Shown one piece after another: positions 41,248 through 51,292 of a stretch of DNA of 64,000 nucleotides. The notes under the pieces are model-generated. The model was not told the origin of the DNA, did no database searches, and saw only the letters and a program-made list of their open reading frames with translations. The stretch's first letter is position 1. Each line of letters starts with the position of its first letter. The DNA is taken from the NCBI RefSeq assembly GCF_018139145.2, contig NC_059475.1:11270437-11334436 (forward strand). The letters run 5' to 3'. The translations under genes were made by a program, and so were the position numbers. Origin of the DNA: Gymnogyps californianus. Taxonomy: Eukaryota; Chordata; Aves; Accipitriformes; Cathartidae.

Positions 41248-41449
41248 AAAGTACATCTCAGAATATCTATGAGTGTTGCCAGCTCCTGCAATTATTTGTT
41301 GCTGTTTTTGCAAGGGGGTTGGAGCCAGTGATGCCAGAACTGATGCCTTCTCCCAAATGCCACTTTTTAGTGGAATCTCACTCCCATGCTTGGAGACGAG
41401 CAGCAACCAAAATGCTGTAGGAGAGAGGCAGATCTCTCCAAGGCAGCAG
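41248..41449 (+). other. Possible unannotated exon (lncRNA or small coding)
   Basis: A 202-base interval is preceded by a pyrimidine-rich tract ending TTATCTCAG at 41247 and followed by GCAGCAG|GTGAGT, a near-consensus donor with the intron starting at 41450. A frame beginning at 41273 stays open through the interval, but its protein has no recognisable domain and it continues open past the donor to 41596. Both splice sites could be chance matches in 44 kb of spacer. Confidence 0.2.
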
Positions 41450-44400
41450 GTGAGTGGAGGGCATGGTAGGAGATGCAGAGAGGGACACAGGGAGGGTGTA
41501 TCCCAAGTCTTAATGGTCTGTGAGGAGGCTACCAGGGTCCACCACCTTTTCCTTTCCCTTTCCCTATGCTCTTCCTGTGTCCTCAAATGTAAGTGAGAAC
41601 TTGAGTCACCTGTGATCATTTCTCATCAGAAAAGGAAAATTGCAAGAGAAATTCAGTGAACTGGCTTCCACAGAGGAATCCTTGTTTTGTTGGCTTCAAC
41701 AACCACCTTGAAAAGCAGATAATGTGGGGAAATAGTGTGCTAAAGTAAAAAACCATACCCGTGAAAAAAATGGGTCATATAATGATTCACAAACTCAAGT
41801 AAGGCACGATGCAGGGAGCACCTATTTTTTCTTAATGAAATACATTTCTTTGTTCTGAATCGTTCAATGGCTTTTTCTTGTCTACTTTAACAAGGACCAT
41901 ATGCAAGTTAAATATCAGTGTATCAATGACTTTGTACTTGCACTAGCAACTTTGAAGATACCCAGTCAGCTGAGAATACTGGCTAGTCCTAGTTTGAGCA
42001 AATGGATTAGAGCATCTTTAATTCATGAATTTTAAAAGTCAGATCTTTCCAACTGAAGGATTCATATGTTCTTGTAACCTCAGGGAAGCAGCCAGCTGTG
42101 AATGGCTAACCTTTATTGTGGGATTTCTGTCCTCTTCTATTTAATACACAAACTTATTCACCATAACAACCACTAAAAACTGTGTGGCATGAAACAGTAA
42201 AAAAACAAAAGGCAGCAATACCCATCCTTGAAGGAATACTAATTCAAGCAAACTTCAATTCCATAATGGAAAGATGTACAAAATACCATAATTCAGAATG
42301 GCAGGCAATTTTAAAACTGGAAATATCGGAGCTGTTCCTCTTACATGGATATAAATAATGATAAATCTGCTAAAATCTGTGAAGGTAAAGTACAATGCCC
42401 AATTTTAACTTCAATTCTTTTCTGTCTTTTGTAAAATAAATAAATTGTAATGCCCTGTTATGTTAGATACACAGACACAGGGGAAATACATTCATAAGAT
42501 ATATTTAGCATAGGAAATGGAAAATCAGAATATAGGAATGACTGGATTTCTTATAAGGTTTTATCACATTGTTTGCATTTTTCTTTATTTTGAAATGACA
42601 ATGACATTAAGCTAAGTTTTGACTATGTACTAAACCAGAAAAATTGAATAATGATGCTCAATTACAATGTACTATTTAGAGAGAGTGGAAATCTGGTGGA
42701 GAAAAGCTATATACATTACAGAAGACAAATTACCTTGTTAGGTCTTAATCAACTATACCTGATGTTTTTGATGATGTTTTAATATACAATTTTGTATTTC
42801 TCCTGACTTCATAAATGTTTAAGATATGTGGCTAAACACCGTCTAGCATAATATTGACATAGCTTCACTAAATCTACAAGAGGGAAGATTGGATCTTGTA
42901 TGATTAGGCAAATCCTTAGACAACCTACTGGCTAGTGAGTCATCTATGAAATTGTTGCTGCCAAGCTGCAAACTTCATGTGTATTTTGTCATTGCTTACT
43001 TGCTTATCGTTTTCAGAAAGGCTTGAGGAATAAATGGTTGTGTAACCTTTGGGGGATTTCTTGAATGCGTAGCATCTGCAAAGATCGAAGTGGATGGCTG
43101 ATACATGATCTATAATGTTTTCCTAACACAACTATTATCTTTGCAGTTTTTGGTAGCAGCAAGTGCAATTTGTAGCATAAAAGAGGAGAAAACTGGCCAA
43201 CGTACGACACACATTCTTGGCCAAGGGATGAAAACATTTTTATCCTCATATACAACCAAAGCACTATTACACATTAGATTCCCTATGTTTTGTTAAAAAA
43301 AGAGGCAAGCAAACAATTTTTTCCTCAAATTAAATGTCTCTTTTTGTGTATTACATATATGACAAAAGTTCTCCGTTTCTCACTGTGCATTTGGTTCTTT
43401 CTTCTCCTTTGTCCTTTATTCCATGCAAGCACATTTTCTATTTTCATTCTCCTTTATACTAGCTTCAGGTTTCCCTTCCCCCAGTCATTTGCTTTTCTGA
43501 ACTAGCTTTTTTGTTTCCCTGCTAAAGCTTCACTGTTTCGTCCATATGACTTTCTTTCATACAATCGCTCCTAAGCACTTTTTCTCTGCAGCTCTTCCTT
43601 CACACTGCTTCTCTCTTCCCACGTCCCAACCCAGTCTTCTCACTATTACTTCAAAAAACCTCCCTGCTGCTCTAGGGGTTATCTTTTCAATTCTCCTTGT
43701 ATGAGTTCCTGTCTACCTTACTTCAATTCATTTAATCTCTTACTATATTTGGTTACTTCTCTTGCAGGCACCTTCTTTATGAGTTACTGTTGGCCCAATT
43801 TCACAGCAGCTCTTTGCCCATTTCTTGATTTTTTTGTCCCAACTCTCATATATACATGTTATGTTTGCCTATAGCACAATTTCGAGAAGCAGAATAGGGG
43901 ACCTCCAGCTAGGAGATGAGATCTGTACCAAGACTTAGGTCATGCCTAACTTCATGTTACAAAGTGCTGAAGCTAACAGGACTGGTCACCAAGTAATGCC
44001 ATGAACAGACTAAAATATTTGACTCTAGGATGGCTTCTCTCTACACATATCACCTCTGAGCAAAAGGGGACCTACTTCCCTGTGCTATCCAGGCAATACA
44101 ACTCAACAGTGGCCTGGAAGGATCCCCTCTGACAATGACAGAATGGCTTAATATTTATTGATACCCAACCCTCTTGCTTTTTGGAACTAGTGTCAACAAA
44201 GCTATCAACTACCTATCTACTACAAACTGAGTGGAGACATTGATTCATTTCATATAAATCACTAAAAACTTTCTTACTGATTACTTACTGATCTGAAATA
44301 CACTCTAAAAAAGATCAGGAGATAGAGGTTCTGTATTTCACTCCCAGTTTTCTTAACCACCAAGTCTTAAAAGAATGAAATACTATGACAGTCCTCATGA

Positions 44401-44570
44401 GAGTGTTTGTAGCTATGGACTGTCTGTTGACACTCTCCCCCCTTCCCAACAAAAACATACGTGCACACTTCTGTAAAAAGAATTTACGTTTTCATTTATC
44501 AGACAATATTGGTCTTCCTGGATAGTTAGAATAATTTGGCACGCAGAAGTTTTAAAGTGTAATTTGATTG

Positions 44571-44688
44571 TATAGAATCATAGAATCATTTAGGTTGGAA
44601 AAGACCTTTAAGATCAAGTCCAACCATAAACTTAACACTGCCAAGACCACCACTTAACCATGTCCCTAAGTGCCACATCTATACATCT
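44571..44688 (-). mobile_element. CR1 LINE 3' end fragment, short
   Basis: Begins TATAGAATCATAGAATCATT and continues with the same AGGTTGGAAAAGACCTTTAAG, CCAACC and AACCATGTCC words as the copy at 33831, so it is a second minus-strand CR1 3' end. It is truncated after about 118 bases, within the last part of the reverse-transcriptase reading frame. It also lacks a few bases of the first copy near 44612 (GATCAAGTCC against GATCATCGAGTCC). Inactive. Confidence 0.94.
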
Positions 44689-47600
44689 GAATGCACAAGG
44701 ACAATACATTTGAGCAGCAAAAAGATTTCCATCCACTGTCATGGACTTATGCATTACAAACAGAAATAAATACTTTCTTATAACTTTCAGAACCTTATTG
44801 CCACAGGTCATTATTTTTAAACAGAGCCAATGGCTTGGAGTGGCATTTAAAGTATCTAGGACATGTACTAGAATACAGCCATTTGCCTATGTACATAATT
44901 TGCACTTGTGATTGTAGAAAAGAGTCCTTACCAGGCTTTGCAGTTTGTGTAAGTCAAAGCAAATTCAATATGCTGTATTTCCGTGGTCTGGAAAGCAGAT
45001 ACAGTTTAGAGGTTTCATCTGGTTTCTTGTTGTCACATAATGTCTGGTAGGTGACTCACTGCTCCATCTGCTCTGGTCATGAGTAACTGAGACAATACAA
45101 GGCACACTAAAAAAATAGGCATTGTTGATTAGTTAGGTCTTCACCAGGAGTACCTTAAAGTAGTACCTGGAGTACCTTAAAAGGAAAATACAGTCCACAA
45201 AGCAATAAAAATGAGATCAAAGCATGTTCATATTTCAAATGCACAGCTGCTATCTTGATAAATAATGTGCCATTAAAACTGAACAATATTTGTATTTGCA
45301 TAATTCTGCTTTTCCCGAGTAAAGTACAGCTGCCACATGATGACTGTGTTTGAAAAGACTGTCAAGGATTTACTGTGTGCTGATAGGTCAATATTTCATA
45401 AGTCCTTGGCATATGATAATCTAACTTCTAGAAAATTTTATGATCATTCGTGAGAAGGCCAAAAGGAGATAATAGAGCTCCACTCTAAACTCTGCAGCTG
45501 TGAAAGTAAAACTAATACAAGTCCCTTTCTTCCTTAAGAAAGTAAAATTAGGCAAACCACAAATCTCTTCTTCAATCTGTTAAATAAAGGCCCACAAGGT
45601 GTTCACCTACACCTGAACGTTACTCTGGTTCTGACAAGGCATGAAGTTAAATACAATAACTGTTCATAATCAAATCTATGTGTGATACTCTTGCATTTTT
45701 TAAACAAGGTCTTACGACTTTGTAATTTAATCAACTTACAGAGCAAGTTAAATTAAACTAGAATGAGGCACAGTTATTCCCAAACAGTATTAAATTAGGA
45801 ATTTTTCAGGACCCGTAATTCCAGGAAAACTCTGTCTGTTGATATTCCTCTCATTGCAGTCAGGTTTCTCCCAAACATATGTTAGCATTTCAGTGTCCTT
45901 AACACCTATTTACTTGAGCAAGACCTGACAAAACTATGATCATTAAATGATTCTGCTCTAATTGCTTTAAATCCCTAATTCTTTCATAAATCTTTCCTAA
46001 AGTTCCTAGATCTCAGATTGAGCTTAAAAATTTTATATATGTTTAACGTATAAAAAGGGTCAGAAAGTTAAACACTGAGCTGAACCAGCAACATAACTCT
46101 GTGGTTTTTTTATCCTTACAGTTATTCAGTCCTGACATTTACAAGTTTCCACACTGTAAAACCTCATGTGAGTAGAAAAATATTTTTACTACAACTCAGA
46201 GCTTTGTAAGTCCAAGCAATCTGATAAAACAAATGACCAGTAAAAAGAGTAGACAATAAATACTGTTATCACATCTTGATCCATCTGGATAGTGTCTCTC
46301 CCATGGAAAACCCCTAACTGATACTGTTCTAATAAAGCAATCAGTTTTACGGGGGACTTAAGCTTACTGCTGACATGCTAAACAATATTTTTCAAGACTG
46401 TAGTATGGATATATAAATTCACTGTAGACCATAAGCATTCAGTTTGTCACTTGTTGTTATTCCACTTTGTCAGTTAGCTGCACTCAGTTTCATTTGCCCT
46501 TGGCTGCTGTCACACCTGGCCTTTCAAGCTGCTGTTAGCAGGGGCTCATTGGCACAATACAGTCTCCTGCAGGACATCAACTATGATCCTCCACTGACCA
46601 CTCGTCACTGAACTGGCCAGCTTTCCTGTGAGACTCATACCAAAATCATCATGGGCCAAAAGCCACAAATGGCTGCTTTGGTGTAGGTGTCCTGCATACT
46701 TGGGGAGTAAGGGAAAGGAGCACTGCAGGGAGTAAGGGGAGTAAAGGGAAGTTCGCTCTGCAGGTGACAGGGTCAGCCCGGCAGCAAGGGCGATCCCTTG
46801 GCAGTATCAGCCTCAGCAGCCCTCCTGGCCCGACTCCGGCCGTATGGTATGGCCTCTGCGGGGAAATTCACATCAACAGCTGAGACACATACGGCTTAAA
46901 ATGGTAGAAACTGCAAACTTCACTGATGTTAATTCCCTCTCCTAACTCTGCTCTCCCTCTCTCATGCTCTCCTTTCCCCTTCAGCAGGGAATTTAGGCTT
47001 TCAGTTTCTGGAATTTTTGCCTGCTGGTGATAAATTTTGTCTTTGTTGTACAGATGTTTGATGTTGTTTATACTTACATACTTCGGAAGGCTGCCTTTTC
47101 TTCTCATATTATAGGTTGTACATTAGCCAGACATCTTGCTATTCTTTTTTTCTGCAGCTAATTGATTGATTGTTCGCAGTACAATTGTTGGAAAGGGAAA
47201 AGAACTCAATTAATTGGTAAATGAAAATGCAAAATAACAGATGTTTGAAACACAGAAAAGAGAATATAATATACTGCCTTTAAATGAATAAACAATGTGT
47301 GGGAAAAAATAAATCAAACATGCACAACTCCCTACCCTGCTGCTTTCAGGAACATGGTCTTTTGTCTCAAAACTCATCCAACCAGAAGGTGGTTTCTATT
47401 CTCCAGAATCACTGATTCAAATGATATCTGCCTTTGACAAGAGTGCATTCAGCATGACAGGGGGGCATTTTTGCCTCAAATCCACCTTAACGGTCTTGTA
47501 TTGAGCCTGACCTAAGTCTTATAAATTCTTTTTATGTAATATCTCTGGGATATGCTTTTCCTAACTATGTTTCCAGCTAAAATTATTCCAGCTTATTATG

Positions 47601-50600
47601 TCCTTTCTAAATTAATAAATGTCTAAGAATAAACTATATCTTGGCAAAAAGATCATATGTGTTTTTGTATAATGTAGGTTTTTTTGTAATACATGTGTTC
47701 AGGAAGAGATGCTCTTTAGCTGTGTTAGTTTGTCTTAGAAAAATATCAGCTCTCTGGGCTGCACCTTAGCTATGAAAATTTGTTATAGTCCAAAACGTAT
47801 TATCTGACATCTTTTACCTAATATAATTTTAAATAAGACTTTGCACTAGTCAAATATAAGAGCATACTATTCATAGTTAATCCTATGTCATCAGAAGCAC
47901 GCTTTTCAACAGAAGCAGTTATTTTCAACACAGACATGGCTTGCTTTCTGCTGTAAAAATGCAGTAGAGATAACCTGATTACAGGGTTATGTTACATTAA
48001 ATACAGATGAATTTTTATCTTTTTTGATTTTTTTGTGGTTGTCACTGTTGCTTTAATCATGCAAGATAAAAATGGTAGAACAAATGACCAGAAGAGGTGA
48101 TCAATACTACAAGCTCCTTCTGATCCTCAGTAATTCTGTTTAGAGACAGAGTGTAAATCCCACTGAAATTTATGGGAATTTTTCCACTAACCTCAGTGGG
48201 AGATAATCTAGGTTTAACATTTTCAGTATAAGTAATTAAAGTACCTAAGGCCCTGATCTAGGTTGTATGTCAGTATAATTATACAAGTGTAGCTATTTTC
48301 TGTACTATTGTATACATAGCTATAAAGGTGTAATTTTCTACATCGGCATTCAAATCCTGCTGAAAGAAAAATGAACCAGTAACAGCTCTCATCTTAGCTG
48401 CATGCTGTGCTATGACTTAACTGTAAATCAAAAAAGTACCTGGGTACTAGAATAGGAGTACAGACTTGGGGGTTTATAGCAATGCAACCATATTAGAATA
48501 AATGTGCACCCCCAAAATTTTCCATGTAGATAAATCCTTTTGCGTAGACACTCAGGACTGAGCCAAGAAGGAAGATAAAGATTAATCATTACAAATCCTA
48601 AGTTTTAGGTGCACTACCATCTATGACAATTTTTCTCTCTTAGTTTGCAACGTCCCTATACCCAGCAGATCAAGTGATACTGAGGGGAAAAGCACCTAGC
48701 TCCAAATGCAGGGAAGAACCTAATCATGCCAGGAATCACATCAGGCTGCTAGCATAGCACCGTGCCCTAATGTATATACCTGCCTTTCAGTAAGGCTAAT
48801 GAGCTCAGGCACATCATGGGGTCACCGTGAACTAGACCTGGTTCATGTCTCGCCAGCCCAACGTATGAGCAAGGCACACCACCCCTGTGCCCATGGCTGT
48901 CCTTGCAGATACAGTTACGGGTGCAGGGGACTTCAGCAGCTCCAGGGCGAAGTGCAAATCTAACCAGGTGCTCTAGGGTGCTGCAGGTTGAGCTTAGAAG
49001 ACATCATTTGCCTCACCTGGCTATAATCATAGTCAGTCTAAGGCCTTGTGTACACAAGGAAGTTATTATGAAGTAAACCAAGGTGACAGTGGAAAACCAG
49101 AAGAGCTATTCTGCACTGACTTCAGGTGCAGATCTTCCATTCTGGGATACAAGTGCACCCTTACCTCTCAGCTCAATCCCTGTCAAAGAAAGCTCATTCA
49201 AAGGATATGACAGGAAAACTGAGTTAAAATCTGTGAAAACAGTCAGAAGTAACTGTGATTGCATTGTAAGCATATTCCACAGTATTTCTCCATATTGAAA
49301 GATGAATGTAGTCTTAATTCACTGCAACAATACTGAATAAAGCATATGCTGCAGCATCTTGTTAATTGGTCAAACAATGCATGACTTTATATCCTGTCAG
49401 ACCTGTCAACATCAGGGTTGGTTTTTTTTAAACCACATTCAAAAGGCAGCATGGGAGTGTCTTGCCAAGCCAGGGTCTGGGACTGTGGCCCTCATCTCAC
49501 TGCAAGAGAGGGAGACTTTAGCTCTTTAGACCTACCTCTTCTAAAGTATTTAGGCAATTAGCACTTACATATGTTTAGACTGTTTGGAAAATTGGTTTGA
49601 GGCCCAAATTTACAAAGATGTTACAAAGAAGTATCTAGCTTCTATTCTGTTTCCTTGGGAGTCCGATGACCTTTGGGAATTTGGGCCTCAGGTCTTTTTT
49701 AAAATGTTTTCATTGTGTGTGATCTAACTTTCAGTCACTCCTCAAAGCTAAGAAAATTACAATTCTAAATGTTACTTAAGTGTTTCCTATACTTTGTCAA
49801 TATTATTAAGCTGATTTGAGGCAATGGATGAACTGGAAACCTAACCATAAAGACAGAGGCGGAAGAGAAGAGTATGTTGTCTGAACATTTCTCTGCCAAT
49901 ACAGGATTGTATAATATGCCATACTTCCTGCAATGTGATGGAACATAGTTAAACTATTAATTCATTCCAGATAATTCCTAACATTCTTTATTAAATTGTG
50001 TAGTCCAAGAGGTTTACATTCTAAAAAAATCAAATTATTGTACCAATAAACTAAGATTTATGGTGTGTCCAGAATGAAACCTTCTGTGGCACTGAACAGA
50101 AGTATGATGTGCTGTGGCTGGGAGACTGAGGGAAGGATTTCCCTCTGGGGACACAGGGGCCTTCCCTTCTCCACTTCTCTCTACTGCATTTCTGCTAGCA
50201 TTCAGAGGTGACTGAAACTGCCTTAGACTGCCAATAACACTGGATTTTATATTGGTGATTATTGTAATAATGCACTTGCAGGAAATTTTCAGGACTTAAA
50301 TAGTTTCTGCAGAAATACTTTACTATTACCTCTCACCCAGGCTCCAAAATAAAATGAGACTTAGAGGTCAGTTCTCTCTTGGCACAACAATGTTGCCCTG
50401 GAGCAGCAAGCTGATGGCTGCAAAAACTGTCCATGAAATTCTTGTGGTGCAGCATGAAGAGGAAAAATAATGTGGAAATTGGGGAAGATGCACACAGATA
50501 CAAAATTATGATGCTGTCTGAAGTTTTTTAGAAAAACGTTTGAAAGGAAATAATCAGGGAGAGTGGGGTGCTGGCCAGCCAGATGCAGGCTGTGTCACCT

Positions 50601-50759
50601 CTCAGAGACCTAGCTGATCCTCGGAGCTGAAAACATCTTTTTGAAAACCTTCGCTGAAGACTGGAAAGCAAAACACATAATGGCGATGTCAAGCAGCTCC
50701 CACCATCCCCTTCGCATTAAACCTGTTCAAAAAATCAACAGAAGGAAGGTCTCGGGTCT
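44689..50759. other. Gene-poor intergenic spacer upstream of DKK3
   Basis: About 6 kb with no recognisable coding exon. It holds a short GC-rich and CpG-rich patch (about 46741-46862) and old inverted repeats at 48159-48200 and 49598-49690. The segment is immediately 5' of DKK3, so distal promoter elements of that gene may lie here, but no specific site can be named. Confidence 0.65.
49598..49690. repeat. Inverted repeat, 20-base arms
   Basis: Arms at 49598-49617 (TGAGGCCCAAATTTACAAAG) and 49671-49690, whose reverse complement matches 18 of 20 positions, separated by 53 bases. The shape fits a decayed small non-autonomous DNA transposon or a palindromic amniote repeat. A folded RNA is another possibility. 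No flanking target duplication was recognised. Confidence 0.6.
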
Positions 50760-50886
50760 GAACGGGAAACTCGTACTGCTGCTTTCCCTCAGCCTCTCTC
50801 CCCCCCTGCCCTTCCCGCTCCCCGCGGGGCGAGGCTTTCTGCCCGGGGTCCCGCGCCCTGCCTTGCATCTCTTACGCCCAGGGCTG

Positions 50887-51029
50887 CGGGCTCCAGCGGG
50901 GGGCTACGGGGGCCGGACCGGCGCTGTGGAGCCGGCGGGGGGCTGCGGGGGCCGGGCCAGGCTAATGTGGGCTGGCGTTGCGGAGCCGGCGAGAGGCTGC
51001 GGAGCCAGGCCGGCGCTGCGGAGCCGCCC
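50887..51029. repeat. Degenerate GC-rich tandem repeat 5' of DKK3
   Basis: Related words recur: GCGCTGTGGAGCC at 50921, GCGTTGCGGAGCC at 50975 and GCGCTGCGGAGCC at 51013 (spacings 54 and 38), with GGCTACGGGGGCC at 50902, GGCTGCGGGGGCC at 50941 and GGCTGCGGAGCC at 50995 (spacings 39 and 54). The array ends about 75 bases before the DKK3 start codon and is probably partly in the 5' UTR. It also creates a long open frame over 50641-51462 that is not a gene. Confidence 0.7.
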
Positions 51030-51103
51030 GCTCCCGCCCCGCCCCACCTCCGCGCCGCCAGCCCGCACCGTTGAGGGGCAGCGGCGGGAGCGGCGCCACC
51101 GGG

Positions 51104-51292
51104 ATGCGGCGGGGAGCGGGACCGGGGCCGCGGCGGCGATGGCTGCTGCTGGCGGCCCTGCTGGGGTCTCTGTGCTGCGCCGCGGCGGGGGGCGGCGGCC
51201 GGCGGCGGGCGGCCAGCCTGGGCGAGATGCTGCGGGAGGTGGAGGCGCTTATGGAGGACACGCAGCACAAGCTGCGCAACGCGGTGCAAGAG
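51104..51292 (+). CDS. DKK3: DKK3 coding exon 1 (signal peptide and N-terminal region)
   Basis: DKK3 is a secreted glycoprotein of the Dickkopf family with a divergent role in Wnt and TGF-beta signalling. This exon encodes residues 1-63. The chosen ATG at 51104 has G at -3 and is followed by an Arg-rich start, a hydrophobic core ([16 protein letters not shown], residues 13-28) typical of a signal peptide, a Gly/Arg stretch ([10 protein letters not shown]), then the family hallmark [19 protein letters not shown] (residues 39-57), which matches mammalian DKK3 almost residue for residue. The frame is open for 42 more codons upstream, but that part is GC-repeat translation with no similarity and would bury the signal peptide, so it is rejected. 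The exon ends in CAAGAG|GTGAGG, phase 0. The stretch between signal peptide and hallmark is shorter than the Pro/Ala-rich one of human DKK3. The gene is partial here: 137 of about 350 residues fall in the window. Confidence 0.96.

Larger units (their letters stand above)
34221..44570. other. Gene-poor intergenic spacer, middle part
   Basis: About 10 kb without a recognisable intact gene. It contains a tetranucleotide-type microsatellite (38276-38326), a decayed minus-strand coding remnant at about 39616-40510 (listed separately), and a possible plus-strand exon at 41248-41449 bounded by a pyrimidine-rich acceptor and a CAG|GTGAGT donor. A small perfect inverted repeat lies at 37118-37149. The other open frames look like chance. 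Confidence 0.65.

Noticed and set aside
50978..51103. Upstream in-frame ATG at 50978 extending DKK3 by 42 codons
   Set aside because: The extension is Arg/Ala/Pro repeat translation, would place the signal peptide internally, and has no counterpart in known DKK3. The ATG at 51104 fits the family.
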